A stretch of 64,000 nt of DNA, taken from NCBI GenBank assembly GCA_945907045.1, contig CAMDSH010000002.1, positions 1 to 64,000 of the forward strand, given 5' to 3'. This stretch comes from Rhizobium sp. Q54 (GTDB lineage: Bacteria; Pseudomonadota; Alphaproteobacteria; Rhizobiales; Xanthobacteraceae). The position numbers and the translations under genes were made by a program. Within the stretch, counting starts at the first letter, position 1; each line of letters starts with the position of its first letter. The notes under the pieces were generated by a model, which did no database searches, was not told the origin of the DNA, and saw only the letters and a program-made list of their open reading frames with translations. This document shows, one piece after another, positions 53,087-61,401 of this stretch.

Positions 53087-54088
53087 GTGAAAGCATTGCG
53101 CGCGGGTGTCATAGGTCTCGGTGTGGGCGAAGCACACCTGCGGTCCTATCAGGCGATTGACGGTGTTGAGGTCGCAGCAATTTGCGACATCAACCCAACT
53201 CGCCTCGCCGAGATTGGCGATCGGTACGGGATTGGTGGCCGCCACGCGGACTACCGCGCCATCACCGAAGACTCCGAAATTGATGTCATCTCGATTTGCT
53301 CACATGACAATTTTCATACTGAGCAAATTTTGTCGGCGTTTCGAAATGGCAAACATGTAATGGTTGAAAAGCCGGTGGTCTTGCACCGGCGCGAGGCTGA
53401 AGAAGTCTACCGCGCCTTCGTGGATAGCAAATGTAAGATCACATCGAACCTAATTCTGCGCCAAAGCCCGCGCTTTTGTGAAATCAGGGACATGATTCGT
53501 GAAGGCGCGTTCGGAGATATCTTTTACTTGGAGGGTGATTATCTCCACCAAATATTGTGGAAGATCACCGAAGGCTGGCGCGGACAAATGGATTTCTACT
53601 GCACCTTTTATGGTGGCGGTATTCATCTTGTCGATTTAATGCGTTGGATGGTGGACGACGAATTCACCGAAGTTTCAGCAATGGCCAACGACATTCTGAC
53701 CCGCGGAACGGGTTATAAATATCCGGATTTTTTCGCTGCATTGATGCGCTTTCAGTCCGGAGCGATCGCAAAATGCGCAACGACTCTGGGCCCACAGCGC
53801 ACGAAATTTCACGCGCTCAATGTCTATGGCTCGAAACTGACATTTGTAAATGACATGCCCTCCGCAAAGCTGTTCTCCAGTGATCGCCCAGAAGATGAGC
53901 GCGCTGTGACGACTGCCTATCCGGGTATGGAAAAGGGCGATCTGTTGCCTGACTTCATCGATGCAATCCGCAAGGATCGTTTGCCGGAAGTCAACGAGAT
54001 CGACATCTTCCGAGTGATGGATGTTTGTTTCGCGGTTTGGGAATCCGCCCAAACGGGCCGTTCCATCAAAGTACAATATCTAGTCTGA
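53087..54088 (+). CDS. Gfo/Idh/MocA family oxidoreductase, WbpB-like
   Basis: A 333-residue NAD(P)-dependent sugar oxidoreductase. The N-terminal Rossmann motif is GVIGLGVGEAHLRSY, and the catalytic lysine is in VEKPVV, the family EKP motif, near residue 93. The C-terminal half has the alpha/beta fold of the substrate domain, with GGGIHLVDLMRWM carrying a catalytic-like His/Asp pair. It starts with GTG 20 bases after the ops-like element. A WbpB-type role would be oxidation at C3 of a UDP-uronic acid or 2-acetamido sugar, to prepare the amination by the next enzyme. Confidence 0.8.
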   Translation: MKALRAGVIGLGVGEAHLRSYQAIDGVEVAAICDINPTRLAEIGDRYGIGGRHADYRAITEDSEIDVISICSHDNFHTEQILSAFRNGKHVMVEKPVVLHRREAEEVYRAFVDSKCKITSNLILRQSPRFCEIRDMIREGAFGDIFYLEGDYLHQILWKITEGWRGQMDFYCTFYGGGIHLVDLMRWMVDDEFTEVSAMANDILTRGTGYKYPDFFAALMRFQSGAIAKCATTLGPQRTKFHALNVYGSKLTFVNDMPSAKLFSSDRPEDERAVTTAYPGMEKGDLLPDFIDAIRKDRLPEVNEIDIFRVMDVCFAVWESAQTGRSIKVQYLV

Positions 54089-54092
54089 AACC

Positions 54093-55247
54093 GTGCACGC
54101 GATCCGTACAATTCCTTTTGGCCGGCCGATGTTAGGCGATACCGAAAAACGCCTTGTGGCAGAGGTGCTCGACGGCTTTGTGCTGACACACGGTCCGCGT
54201 TGCACCGAATTCGAACAGCGGTTTGCCGAGCGGATCGGTGTCCGGCATGCGGTGACGGTATCCTCATGCACGACCGGGCTGCAGCTCTCACTAATGACGA
54301 TCGGGCTCAAGCCCGGGGATGAAGTGCTGGTGCCGGCTGAAACGCATGTTGCGACGGGCCACGTCGTTGAGCATGCTGGCGGCCGTCCGGTCTTCGTTGA
54401 TGTTGGGCGTGCCACTGGGAATATCGATGCGGTGAAGGCCGCAGCCGCGGTGACCGGCCGAACCCGAGCTATCATTCCGGTGCACTATCTGGGACTTCCT
54501 TGCGAAATGGAGACCTTGCACGCGCTCGCCGAGCGCCACAGCCTGGCGATTATCGAAGATTGCGCGCTCGCACTTGGAGCATCCTATGATGGTCGGCATC
54601 CGGGGGCGTTCGGAACGACGGGATCATTTTCGTTCTATCCTGCCAAGCATATTACGACGCTTGAGGGCGGTATGGTGACGACTAACGACGACGCCATTGC
54701 CGCGCGTCTGCGCAACCTGCGCGCTTTCGGCTACGATAAGAGTCTAGGTGAGCGAAAAATTCCCGGCATTTACGACGTCGTAGCGCTCGGCCATAATTTT
54801 CGAATGTCGGAGGTTCAGGCCGCCGTCGGCATTGGCCAACTTGAGCAACTTGATAGCTTTCTTGCTGTGCGCAGGCGCAATACGAAAATTCTCCTCGATG
54901 GACTTTCCAGTTTGAATGGAATCACAACATTCCCCATCAAACATGGCAAAGCGGAATCGGCTTGTTATTGTGTCAACATCGTCTTGCCGGAAGACGGACG
55001 TATCGATCGAAACAAAATGATCGTCAAACTGAACGCTGCCGGTGTGGGCACCAGCGTCCACTATCCGGTGCCGGTTCCTCTGATGACGTACTATCGTGAC
55101 AAGTACGGCTATCGCGATGGCAACTTTCCGGTTGCGGAATGGATCAGTGGGCAGGCGATTTCGCTGCCGGTTGGCCCTCACGTCTCGGTGGACGACGCTG
55201 AATTTATTGTCGCGATGGTTCGGCAGATCGTATCTGAACTGAGCTAG
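54093..55247 (+). CDS. DegT/DnrJ/EryC1 family sugar aminotransferase, WbpE-like
   Basis: A 384-residue PLP-dependent aminotransferase. The PLP lysine is in SFYPAKHITTLEGG, with the Asp region in IIEDCALALGASY and the C-terminal substrate region YPVPVPLMTYYRDKY. It would place an amino group on the keto-sugar made by the preceding oxidoreductase, as WbpE does on the 3-keto sugar of the P. aeruginosa O5 pathway. The GTG start lies four bases after the previous stop. Its tail ends nineteen bases before the epimerase gene. Confidence 0.85.
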   Translation: MHAIRTIPFGRPMLGDTEKRLVAEVLDGFVLTHGPRCTEFEQRFAERIGVRHAVTVSSCTTGLQLSLMTIGLKPGDEVLVPAETHVATGHVVEHAGGRPVFVDVGRATGNIDAVKAAAAVTGRTRAIIPVHYLGLPCEMETLHALAERHSLAIIEDCALALGASYDGRHPGAFGTTGSFSFYPAKHITTLEGGMVTTNDDAIAARLRNLRAFGYDKSLGERKIPGIYDVVALGHNFRMSEVQAAVGIGQLEQLDSFLAVRRRNTKILLDGLSSLNGITTFPIKHGKAESACYCVNIVLPEDGRIDRNKMIVKLNAAGVGTSVHYPVPVPLMTYYRDKYGYRDGNFPVAEWISGQAISLPVGPHVSVDDAEFIVAMVRQIVSELS

Positions 55248-55266
55248 AAGGAAGCGACTGATAAGC

Positions 55267-56343
55267 ATGAACGAGTCATCGCAGATCTCCTACAATACCG
55301 TCAGTCTTGCCGGCCAGAGGGTCATGCTTGTCGGCGGAGCAGGCTTCATCGGTCATCACCTGGCGCTTGAATGCCGCCGCATGGGCGCGGAGGTGTTGGT
55401 TGTTGATAACATGCAGATCAATAACATCGTAAAAATCGTCAGCGACAGAATGATCGGTGATCTACAGCGGCGGCTCTACACCAACTTTCTACTCGACCGT
55501 TTCTCGTTGATGCGAGAAGCGAATATCTCGATCGAGAACGTCGATGCGCGGCAAATGGCGGAACTTACCAATTCGTTCAACGAATTCCAGCCGACGAAGG
55601 CGGTTCATCTGGCGGCGATCTCAAGCGCTGTAACGGCCAATCAAATGCCCGGTCTTGCTTACGATCTGCAGATCACGACTCTCCGGAACTTGCTTGAATT
55701 GTGTCGATTGAAAAACTCAAGTTGCAATCATGTCGCGTTCATGTCGTCGAGTACGGTGTACGGCGACTTTGAAGGGGACTCAGTCGACGAGACAATCTAC
55801 CCGCGGCCGCGTGGCGTTTACGCCAACGGCAAGTACATCGGCGAACGCATGGTACGAGAGGCCAAAGAACTTTACGGCATCGACTTCACGATCGTGCGGC
55901 CAAGCGCGCTCTATGGCATCCGTTGCGTCTCGGGCCGTGTGACCCAGAAATTCATCGAGAACGCACTCATGGGCAAGCCTCTATTGCTCGAAGGCGGCGG
56001 CAGCGGCAGGCTCGATTTCACCAATGTTGACGATCTGGTCGAGGGCATCGTGCGCGCGTTGGCGCTTGAGGGCGGCCGATCGCGCACCTTCAACATCACC
56101 TACGGAAGTGCGCGTACCATTGCGGATCTTGCCGCGATCATTAAGGAGATCATACCGGGCGCGAAATTGGAGGAGCGACCGCCAGCCCCTGAGAAGCCCA
56201 AACGCGGTACCCTCGAAATGAGCCGGGCGCGGGAATTCCTTGGCTTCTTGCCCAGTCGGGGGCTCGACATCGCTTACCGCGAATATTGTCAGTGGTATGT
56301 GGAGCAGTGGCGGCGTTCCGAAGGCCGTTCGAACCTATTGTGA
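55267..56343 (+). CDS. NAD-dependent epimerase/dehydratase of the SDR family
   Basis: A 358-residue extended SDR protein. It has the N-terminal VMLVGGAGFIGHHLALECRRMGAE, the SSSTVYG catalytic region and the YxxxK pair in VYANGKYIGERM. A 4-epimerase or dehydratase acting on the nucleotide sugar of this pathway is likely, but the substrate is unknown. AAGGA upstream supports the ATG at 55267. Its stop overlaps the start of the GNAT gene (GTGA). Confidence 0.8.
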   Translation: MNESSQISYNTVSLAGQRVMLVGGAGFIGHHLALECRRMGAEVLVVDNMQINNIVKIVSDRMIGDLQRRLYTNFLLDRFSLMREANISIENVDARQMAELTNSFNEFQPTKAVHLAAISSAVTANQMPGLAYDLQITTLRNLLELCRLKNSSCNHVAFMSSSTVYGDFEGDSVDETIYPRPRGVYANGKYIGERMVREAKELYGIDFTIVRPSALYGIRCVSGRVTQKFIENALMGKPLLLEGGGSGRLDFTNVDDLVEGIVRALALEGGRSRTFNITYGSARTIADLAAIIKEIIPGAKLEERPPAPEKPKRGTLEMSRAREFLGFLPSRGLDIAYREYCQWYVEQWRRSEGRSNLL

Positions 56344-57176
56344 GAGTGCGTCATGCCAGTGAAGCCGACGCTGCTTTACTCGCGCCGCATGGTCTCGGTA
56401 GCGGCAATGGGGCAGTCATTGTGCTTGAGCGCGAAGGGGCCGTGATTGCTGGGCTGTCGGTTGCGCCACGGCCATTCGAGAGTGAGATTCTGGGACAGCG
56501 AATCGCTCATATCGAAACAATAGCGACGTGGGAAAAGAATGTTTCTATCGTCGCTCTTATTGAGGGCAGCCTGGATCTTCTCGCCAGCGAGGGCTATCGG
56601 TTTGTTTCTACCCGTCACAATGAAACCAACCGGCGCATTCTTGCTGCGTTGCAGACTGTTGGTTTTCGGGTGATTGAATGTCTTCTCACTTTGGATCGTC
56701 CTTTCGATGTGGGCACCCCCACGATGCCTACGAATGTCAGGATCGCTGAAAAAGCCGATGTGGAAGGCTGCGCCGCGATCGCCGGTCACACTTTCCGCTT
56801 CGACCGGTTTCACGCCGATCCGGAGATTGATGACGATCTTGCTGATAAACTCAAGGTGCAGTGGGCGCGAAATTCCGTGCTGGGCCGGGCCGATGTTGTG
56901 TTTGTGACATACGACCAAGAAAAGATCACCGGCTTCAATGCATGTCTTGTGTGCAACGACTCTGTGATTATCGATCTCATCGGCGTTGCGCCGGAACAAC
57001 AGGGAAGGGGACTTGGCCGCGCGCTGACGACAGCGGCGCTTGCCCATTATGCCGGTAAGGCCACGCGAATGCTCGTTGGCACCCAGTCCTGCAACGTTGC
57101 CTCGCTCGCGCTCTATCAAAGCATGGGTTTTCGCATCGCAGCTTCGGCACTCACATTGCACGCACATCTGCCATGA
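56340..57176 (+). CDS. GNAT acyltransferase with two GNAT-like domains
   Basis: A 278-residue protein. The C-terminal half is a typical GNAT domain with the acyl-CoA loop VAPEQQGRGLGRAL and the YQSMGF element. The N-terminal half repeats the pattern in weaker form (NRRILAALQTVGF parallels NVASLALYQSMGF). I chose GTG at 56340, which overlaps the epimerase stop (GTGA); an earlier in-frame start would lie inside that gene. It probably acylates the amino group made by the DegT-type enzyme, as WecD-type proteins do. Its ATGA overlap with the next gene shows co-translation. Confidence 0.78.
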   Translation: MRVRHASEADAALLAPHGLGSGNGAVIVLEREGAVIAGLSVAPRPFESEILGQRIAHIETIATWEKNVSIVALIEGSLDLLASEGYRFVSTRHNETNRRILAALQTVGFRVIECLLTLDRPFDVGTPTMPTNVRIAEKADVEGCAAIAGHTFRFDRFHADPEIDDDLADKLKVQWARNSVLGRADVVFVTYDQEKITGFNACLVCNDSVIIDLIGVAPEQQGRGLGRALTTAALAHYAGKATRMLVGTQSCNVASLALYQSMGFRIAASALTLHAHLP

Positions 57177-57727
57177 TCGTCATTGTCATCCCAGCCAAAG
57201 GCGCGTCAAACCGCTTGCCGAACAAAAATATGGTAGCAATAAACGGACGGCCCATGATCGACTATGCAGTCGATGAAGCCTTGGCCAGCAAACGGGCTGA
57301 GGCTGTCTATGTTTCGACCGACAGCGATGCGATTGCAAAGCATGCCGCTTCGCGTGACGTGCAAGTGATCCGTCGGCCGGTCTCGCTCGGCGGTGAGGTG
57401 CCAATCATTAACGTTTACCAGCACGCACTCGCAAATATGCCAAGCGGCGAAAAGGTAACCGTCGTGGTGGGCCTGCAGCCTGATCACCCTGATCGTGACG
57501 TGACCATCGATGAAGCAATCGCGGTCTTTGAACGCGAGAATGCTGATGTGCTGAACAGCACCGACGCGAACGGCACTAAAAACGGCGCGCATTATGTATT
57601 GTCGCGTCATTTCGTGGATACTGGCGAGGCGCGACGGAAGATCGCCATCATCGACGATTCCACAAATATACACGTTGCCGCGGATCTCGGTCGAGCCGGC
57701 GAACGCCTCGCTGCTCGCAGAAAATGA
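57173..57727 (+). CDS. Short CMP-sugar synthetase-like (NeuA/KdsB-type) cytidylyltransferase
   Basis: A 184-residue protein of the acylneuraminate/Kdo cytidylyltransferase fold, about 40 residues shorter than usual. The nucleotide-binding start IPAKGASNRLPNKNM is modified from PARGGSKRIPRKN. VYVSTDSDAIAKHA and QPDHPDRD keep the family core, and the C-terminus IHVAADLGRAGERLA corresponds to the family's terminal IDTEEDLELA. The shortening is thus internal, in the sugar-acid pocket, not an end truncation. It would make a CMP-linked acid; the substrate is unknown. It overlaps both neighbours by four bases. Confidence 0.72.
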   Translation: MIVIVIPAKGASNRLPNKNMVAINGRPMIDYAVDEALASKRAEAVYVSTDSDAIAKHAASRDVQVIRRPVSLGGEVPIINVYQHALANMPSGEKVTVVVGLQPDHPDRDVTIDEAIAVFERENADVLNSTDANGTKNGAHYVLSRHFVDTGEARRKIAIIDDSTNIHVAADLGRAGERLAARRK

Positions 57728-58701
57728 CCTTCACGATCGTCAATACACTGGATCTTTCGAAGGCGCCCGAAGCAATCGCGTCGCTGGAAGCCGTGGGTAA
57801 TCTGATCTCCCTGCCTCCCCAACGCGGCAAAGTACTTGAGGCAATGGCACAGGCCGACGCATATCTTGCCAGCGCCAGTATCGTGGTCGACGAGGAGTTT
57901 CTCGATGCGGCACCGAGGCTGAAACTTATCGGCTCGCCGTCGACCGGAACGGATCACATGAACCTTACCGCAATCGACAAGCGCAGCATCGTACGCTTCG
58001 ATATCTCGCGCGAACGTGATCTGATCAACAGTTTCACCGCGACCGCGGAACTCGCTTTCGGTCTGATGCTGTCCGTAAATCGGAAGTTGAAACCAGCCTT
58101 CGCTGCTGCGGAGCGGGGCGATTGGGCACGTGAGCGGTTCACGGGCTTCCAATTTCACGGCAAAACGCTTGGCATTCTTGGTCTTGGTCGTCTCGGTTGT
58201 ATCAGTGCCCGCATCGGCCAAGGCTTTGGGATGAAGGTGATTGCGAACGACCTGCGCAAAGTCGAAGCGCCTGGCGTGAGCATGGTTGATTTCGACACGC
58301 TATTGCGCCAATCCGATGTGCTGACCATCCATGTGCATCTCACGCCTGCCACGGAAGGTTTGTTCGACGAGCGCGTTTTCTTGCGTATGAAGCCGAATTC
58401 AATCGTCATAAATACCAGCCGTGGTCGCATCGTCGATGAGATCGCATTGCTCAAGGCATTGGAGACAGGCCTCATCGCGGGGGCCGGGCTTGATGTCATT
58501 GACGGCGAGTGGCTCACCGACGAGGAACGGGCCCTACATCCATTGATCGCTTTTGCTCGTGCACACCCCAATCTTGTGATCACACCGCACATTGCAGGGG
58601 CGACGATCGAATCGATTTACGGCGCGCGCGTGTTCATGGCGCACAAGATGGCGGAGTGGTTGCGCACGCAACAGGCGTCAACGGAAGCTGCGCGGGGTTA
58701 G
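57724..58701 (+). CDS. D-isomer-specific 2-hydroxyacid dehydrogenase family protein
   Basis: A 325-residue NAD-dependent dehydrogenase. The NAD-binding GILGLGRLGCISARIGQG is at about residues 150-167, INTSRGRIVDE carries the catalytic Arg, VIDGEW the Glu, and TPHIAGAT the His. It therefore looks catalytically complete, related to phosphoglycerate and glyoxylate reductases. Inside a nucleotide-sugar operon, with ATGA overlap to the cytidylyltransferase, it may reduce or oxidise the 2-keto or 2-hydroxy acid that the cytidylyltransferase activates. This is unlike the usual nonulosonic acid routes, which have no such enzyme. Confidence 0.78.
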   Translation: MTFTIVNTLDLSKAPEAIASLEAVGNLISLPPQRGKVLEAMAQADAYLASASIVVDEEFLDAAPRLKLIGSPSTGTDHMNLTAIDKRSIVRFDISRERDLINSFTATAELAFGLMLSVNRKLKPAFAAAERGDWARERFTGFQFHGKTLGILGLGRLGCISARIGQGFGMKVIANDLRKVEAPGVSMVDFDTLLRQSDVLTIHVHLTPATEGLFDERVFLRMKPNSIVINTSRGRIVDEIALLKALETGLIAGAGLDVIDGEWLTDEERALHPLIAFARAHPNLVITPHIAGATIESIYGARVFMAHKMAEWLRTQQASTEAARG

Positions 58702-58706
58702 GCGGC

Positions 58707-59339
58707 ATGCGTGTGGCATTGGTTGAATACGGCATCGGCAACGTGCTCTCAGTTGCAAATGCGCTGACGCGAGCAGGTGTCACGCCTGTAGTTGTGCGCG
58801 ATGGGGACGAGCTCACGGCGCTCGATGCGTCTTGCGTTGTGATGCCAGGCGTTGGTGCTGTCGGCGAAGCTTTGTTGCTGCTTCGTCAGCGCGGCCTCGA
58901 TGTCGCATTGCAGGCGCTGGTTGTGGATCGCGGTGTCCCGTTCCTGGGAATTTGCGTCGGTATGCAGGTGATGGCCGAGACCTGCGAAGAGTTTGGGGAA
59001 CACCGCGGCCTTGGCTGGATTCCGGGTCGCGTACGCCGACTGGCGCCGGAGGGCTCTTCATTACGGCTACCGCATGTTGGGTGGAACACCATTTCATTGC
59101 GCGATGACGGCGACTTCCTTACCGGGCTCGACGGCGAGCACTTTTATTTTGTGCATTCGTTCGTGATGGAGTGCCCGGATGAGTATGTGGTTGCGACAGC
59201 AAATTACGGTCATCCATTCGTTGCGGCAGTGTGTCATGGGCGCCTGATGGGTGTCCAATTTCATCCCGAAAAAAGCTCGCAAGCGGGCGCGGTTCTGCTA
59301 AGCGAGTTTCTCACGCGCGCAGCACCGATCGCGGCATAA
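58707..59339 (+). CDS. hisH: HisH-type glutamine amidotransferase paralogue of the amidino-sugar operon
   Basis: A 210-residue class I glutaminase. The nucleophile Cys83 lies in GICVGMQ, and the His-Glu pair is in GVQFHPEKSS near residue 193. It supplies ammonia to the partner HisF-like and WbpG-like proteins, not to histidine synthesis, as its gene is in a polysaccharide operon and the partner HisF has lost a catalytic residue. I chose ATG 58707 (MRVALVEYGIG); an upstream extension would be inside the dehydrogenase gene. It begins five bases after that gene. Confidence 0.87.
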   Translation: MRVALVEYGIGNVLSVANALTRAGVTPVVVRDGDELTALDASCVVMPGVGAVGEALLLLRQRGLDVALQALVVDRGVPFLGICVGMQVMAETCEEFGEHRGLGWIPGRVRRLAPEGSSLRLPHVGWNTISLRDDGDFLTGLDGEHFYFVHSFVMECPDEYVVATANYGHPFVAAVCHGRLMGVQFHPEKSSQAGAVLLSEFLTRAAPIAA

Positions 59340-59349
59340 GACGGCTCAC

Positions 59350-60162
59350 ATGCTAAAGCGACGCTTAGTTCCGGTATTGTATTTGCTCGACGGCTGGATG
59401 GTCCGTAGCCAGGAATTTCAGGAACATCAATATATTGGTGACCCGGTTCTGCACGTTGAACGAATGATTGATTGGGATGTTGACGAGTTGATCGTGCTCG
59501 ACATCGGCCGCGGCGAAATGACCTTCGAGCATCATAGACAAGATTATCGGCATAAACCGGTACTTACGTTGTTCGACTTCATCCAGCGGATCGCGGTGGA
59601 ATGCCGCATTCCACTGACTTTCGGCGGGCGTATCCGTACAATCGAGGACATCCGCACGCGCATTCAGAACGGCGCCGACAAGGTCAGTGTCAACACCATA
59701 TTGGCGGATTCGCCTCAGACAGTGACGCAAGCGGCTCGGATGTTTGGCAGTCAGGCCATTGTCGCTAGCGTCGATTTTCGCCGCGTTGAAGGGACCTCTC
59801 GCGTGTACCTTCGCCACGGACGTGAGGACTCCGGCGTTGTCCCGGCCAAATGGGCGCGCCGCGCGCAAGACCTGGGAGCGGGTGAGATTTTACTGAATGC
59901 CATCGATCGGGACGGAATCGCGCAGGGGTATGATCTTGAAGAGATTCGAAAAGTGGTGGACGCCGTGACAATTCCCGTAATCGCTTGCGGTGGTGCTGGC
60001 CATCAAAAGCATTTTCAGCAATGTTTGAATGACACTGACGCCAACGCTGTGGCCGCCGGAAATATATTTCATTTCACAGAAAACGCATATCCGCGGGCCA
60101 AAAAATTTCTGACTCAGGCTCGAAGCGATATCCGCCCGCTAACGGAAAACAGACCGGCATGA
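59350..60162 (+). CDS. hisF: HisF-like cyclase-fold subunit with altered catalytic site
   Basis: A 270-residue (beta/alpha)8 barrel of the HisF family. The usual PCLDVKDGRVV at the first strand reads PVLYLLDGWMV, so the catalytic Asp11 is replaced by Tyr. The second catalytic Asp is kept in IVASVDFRR. The loss agrees with paralogues paired with WbpG, which act as ammonia channel and not as imidazole-glycerol-phosphate cyclases. It lies ten bases after hisH and 58 before the WbpG-like gene. An eight-base inverted repeat GAGAATTT/AAATTCTC (60164-60213) spans most of that gap. Confidence 0.85.
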   Translation: MLKRRLVPVLYLLDGWMVRSQEFQEHQYIGDPVLHVERMIDWDVDELIVLDIGRGEMTFEHHRQDYRHKPVLTLFDFIQRIAVECRIPLTFGGRIRTIEDIRTRIQNGADKVSVNTILADSPQTVTQAARMFGSQAIVASVDFRRVEGTSRVYLRHGREDSGVVPAKWARRAQDLGAGEILLNAIDRDGIAQGYDLEEIRKVVDAVTIPVIACGGAGHQKHFQQCLNDTDANAVAAGNIFHFTENAYPRAKKFLTQARSDIRPLTENRPA

Positions 60163-60220
60163 AGAGAATTTCTGGTCGCTCCGTTTTCTTTGTGGTGCGG
60201 GCGCTAAATTCTCATTTACA

Positions 60221-61378
60221 ATGACCAAGCTTGATCTCCCTCCAATTAAGTGGTGTGTGCGCTGCGTGTACCCGTCGAGCTCGGCGGTGCCACTGAAGTT
60301 TGATGAGCACGGAGTGTGTAGCGGTTGCCGTGTTCACGATCAGAAGAAGCGCATTGATTGGGACGAAAGGTTAAAATGGCTACGCGAAGAAGTTGAGCCA
60401 TACCGCAAATCGTCCGGCTACGAATGCGTGATCGGCGTATCCGGCGGTAAGGACAGTTACTACCAGGCTCATTTCGTCAAAGAAAAACTCGGTCTCAAAC
60501 CGCTACTCGTCACATACAACGGAAACAATTATCTCGACGTTGGCTGGCGCAATATGCTGCGGATGAAAGAAGTATTCGGCGTCGACCACATCATCATCTC
60601 GCCGTCGGTCGATATGCTTATTCGCATTAACCGGCTTGGATTTCGCAAAACCGGCGACATGAATTGGCACGCACATGCCGGGATATTCACGCAACCGATG
60701 AAGATAGCGGCGCAGTTCAATATTCCTTTGGTCTTCTGGGGCGAGCATGGGTTTACCGATGTCGGCGGCATGCTGTCCATGAATGACTTCCCTGAGTTCA
60801 CATACCGCTATCGGAAAGATCAAGGTTTGCGCGGTTACGACTGGTGGGACTTTACCAACGACGCGGAAGATCCAATTCAGGAAAATGAACTTGAGTGTTA
60901 CAAATACCCGAATGATGAATTGATCGAAAAGATCGGGCTACGCGGATTATTTATCGGCAATTTTGACGCCTGGGATGCCAATGCGCACACAAGGCTAATA
61001 ACGGAAAAATACAAATGGGAACCTTCGCCCACTCCCTTCGAGCGAACCTATCGACGGATGTCAAACCTTGATGACCGTTACGAGAACGGCGCGCACGATT
61101 ATCTCAAATACGTGAAGTTCGGTTATGGCCGAGCTACCGATCATGCGAGCAAAGATATCCGCTCCGGCTATATGAAACGTGAGGAGGGTGTCGAGATGGT
61201 ACGTCAATACGACCACGTACGCTCGTCCGATATTAATTTCTGGCTCGACTATGTTGGGCGTCGAGAGGAATGGTTCGACGCGATCACCGACACTTTTCGC
61301 AGCGCCAAAGTCTGGACAAAACATGACGACGGCAGTTGGCGTAAGCGGAATATTTGGGACAGCGCTGTCCCAGCGTAA
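60221..61378 (+). CDS. wbpG: N-acetyl sugar amidotransferase, WbpG/PseA family
   Basis: A 385-residue ATP-PPase amidotransferase. Paired cysteines C12/C15 and C33/C36 (WCVRC, CSGC) form a probable zinc knuckle, and the PP-loop is SGGKDS at residues 74-79. The family converts an N-acetyl group of a nucleotide or CMP sugar to an acetamidino group, using ammonia from HisH and HisF, as in P. aeruginosa O5 (WbpG) and Campylobacter PseA. It ends the coupled part of the operon, 23 bases before a methyltransferase gene. It is the strongest evidence that the repeat unit contains an amidine. Confidence 0.88.
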   Translation: MTKLDLPPIKWCVRCVYPSSSAVPLKFDEHGVCSGCRVHDQKKRIDWDERLKWLREEVEPYRKSSGYECVIGVSGGKDSYYQAHFVKEKLGLKPLLVTYNGNNYLDVGWRNMLRMKEVFGVDHIIISPSVDMLIRINRLGFRKTGDMNWHAHAGIFTQPMKIAAQFNIPLVFWGEHGFTDVGGMLSMNDFPEFTYRYRKDQGLRGYDWWDFTNDAEDPIQENELECYKYPNDELIEKIGLRGLFIGNFDAWDANAHTRLITEKYKWEPSPTPFERTYRRMSNLDDRYENGAHDYLKYVKFGYGRATDHASKDIRSGYMKREEGVEMVRQYDHVRSSDINFWLDYVGRREEWFDAITDTFRSAKVWTKHDDGSWRKRNIWDSAVPA

Positions 61379-61401
61379 TCGTTTGAAAGCATGAACCTGA
61401 A

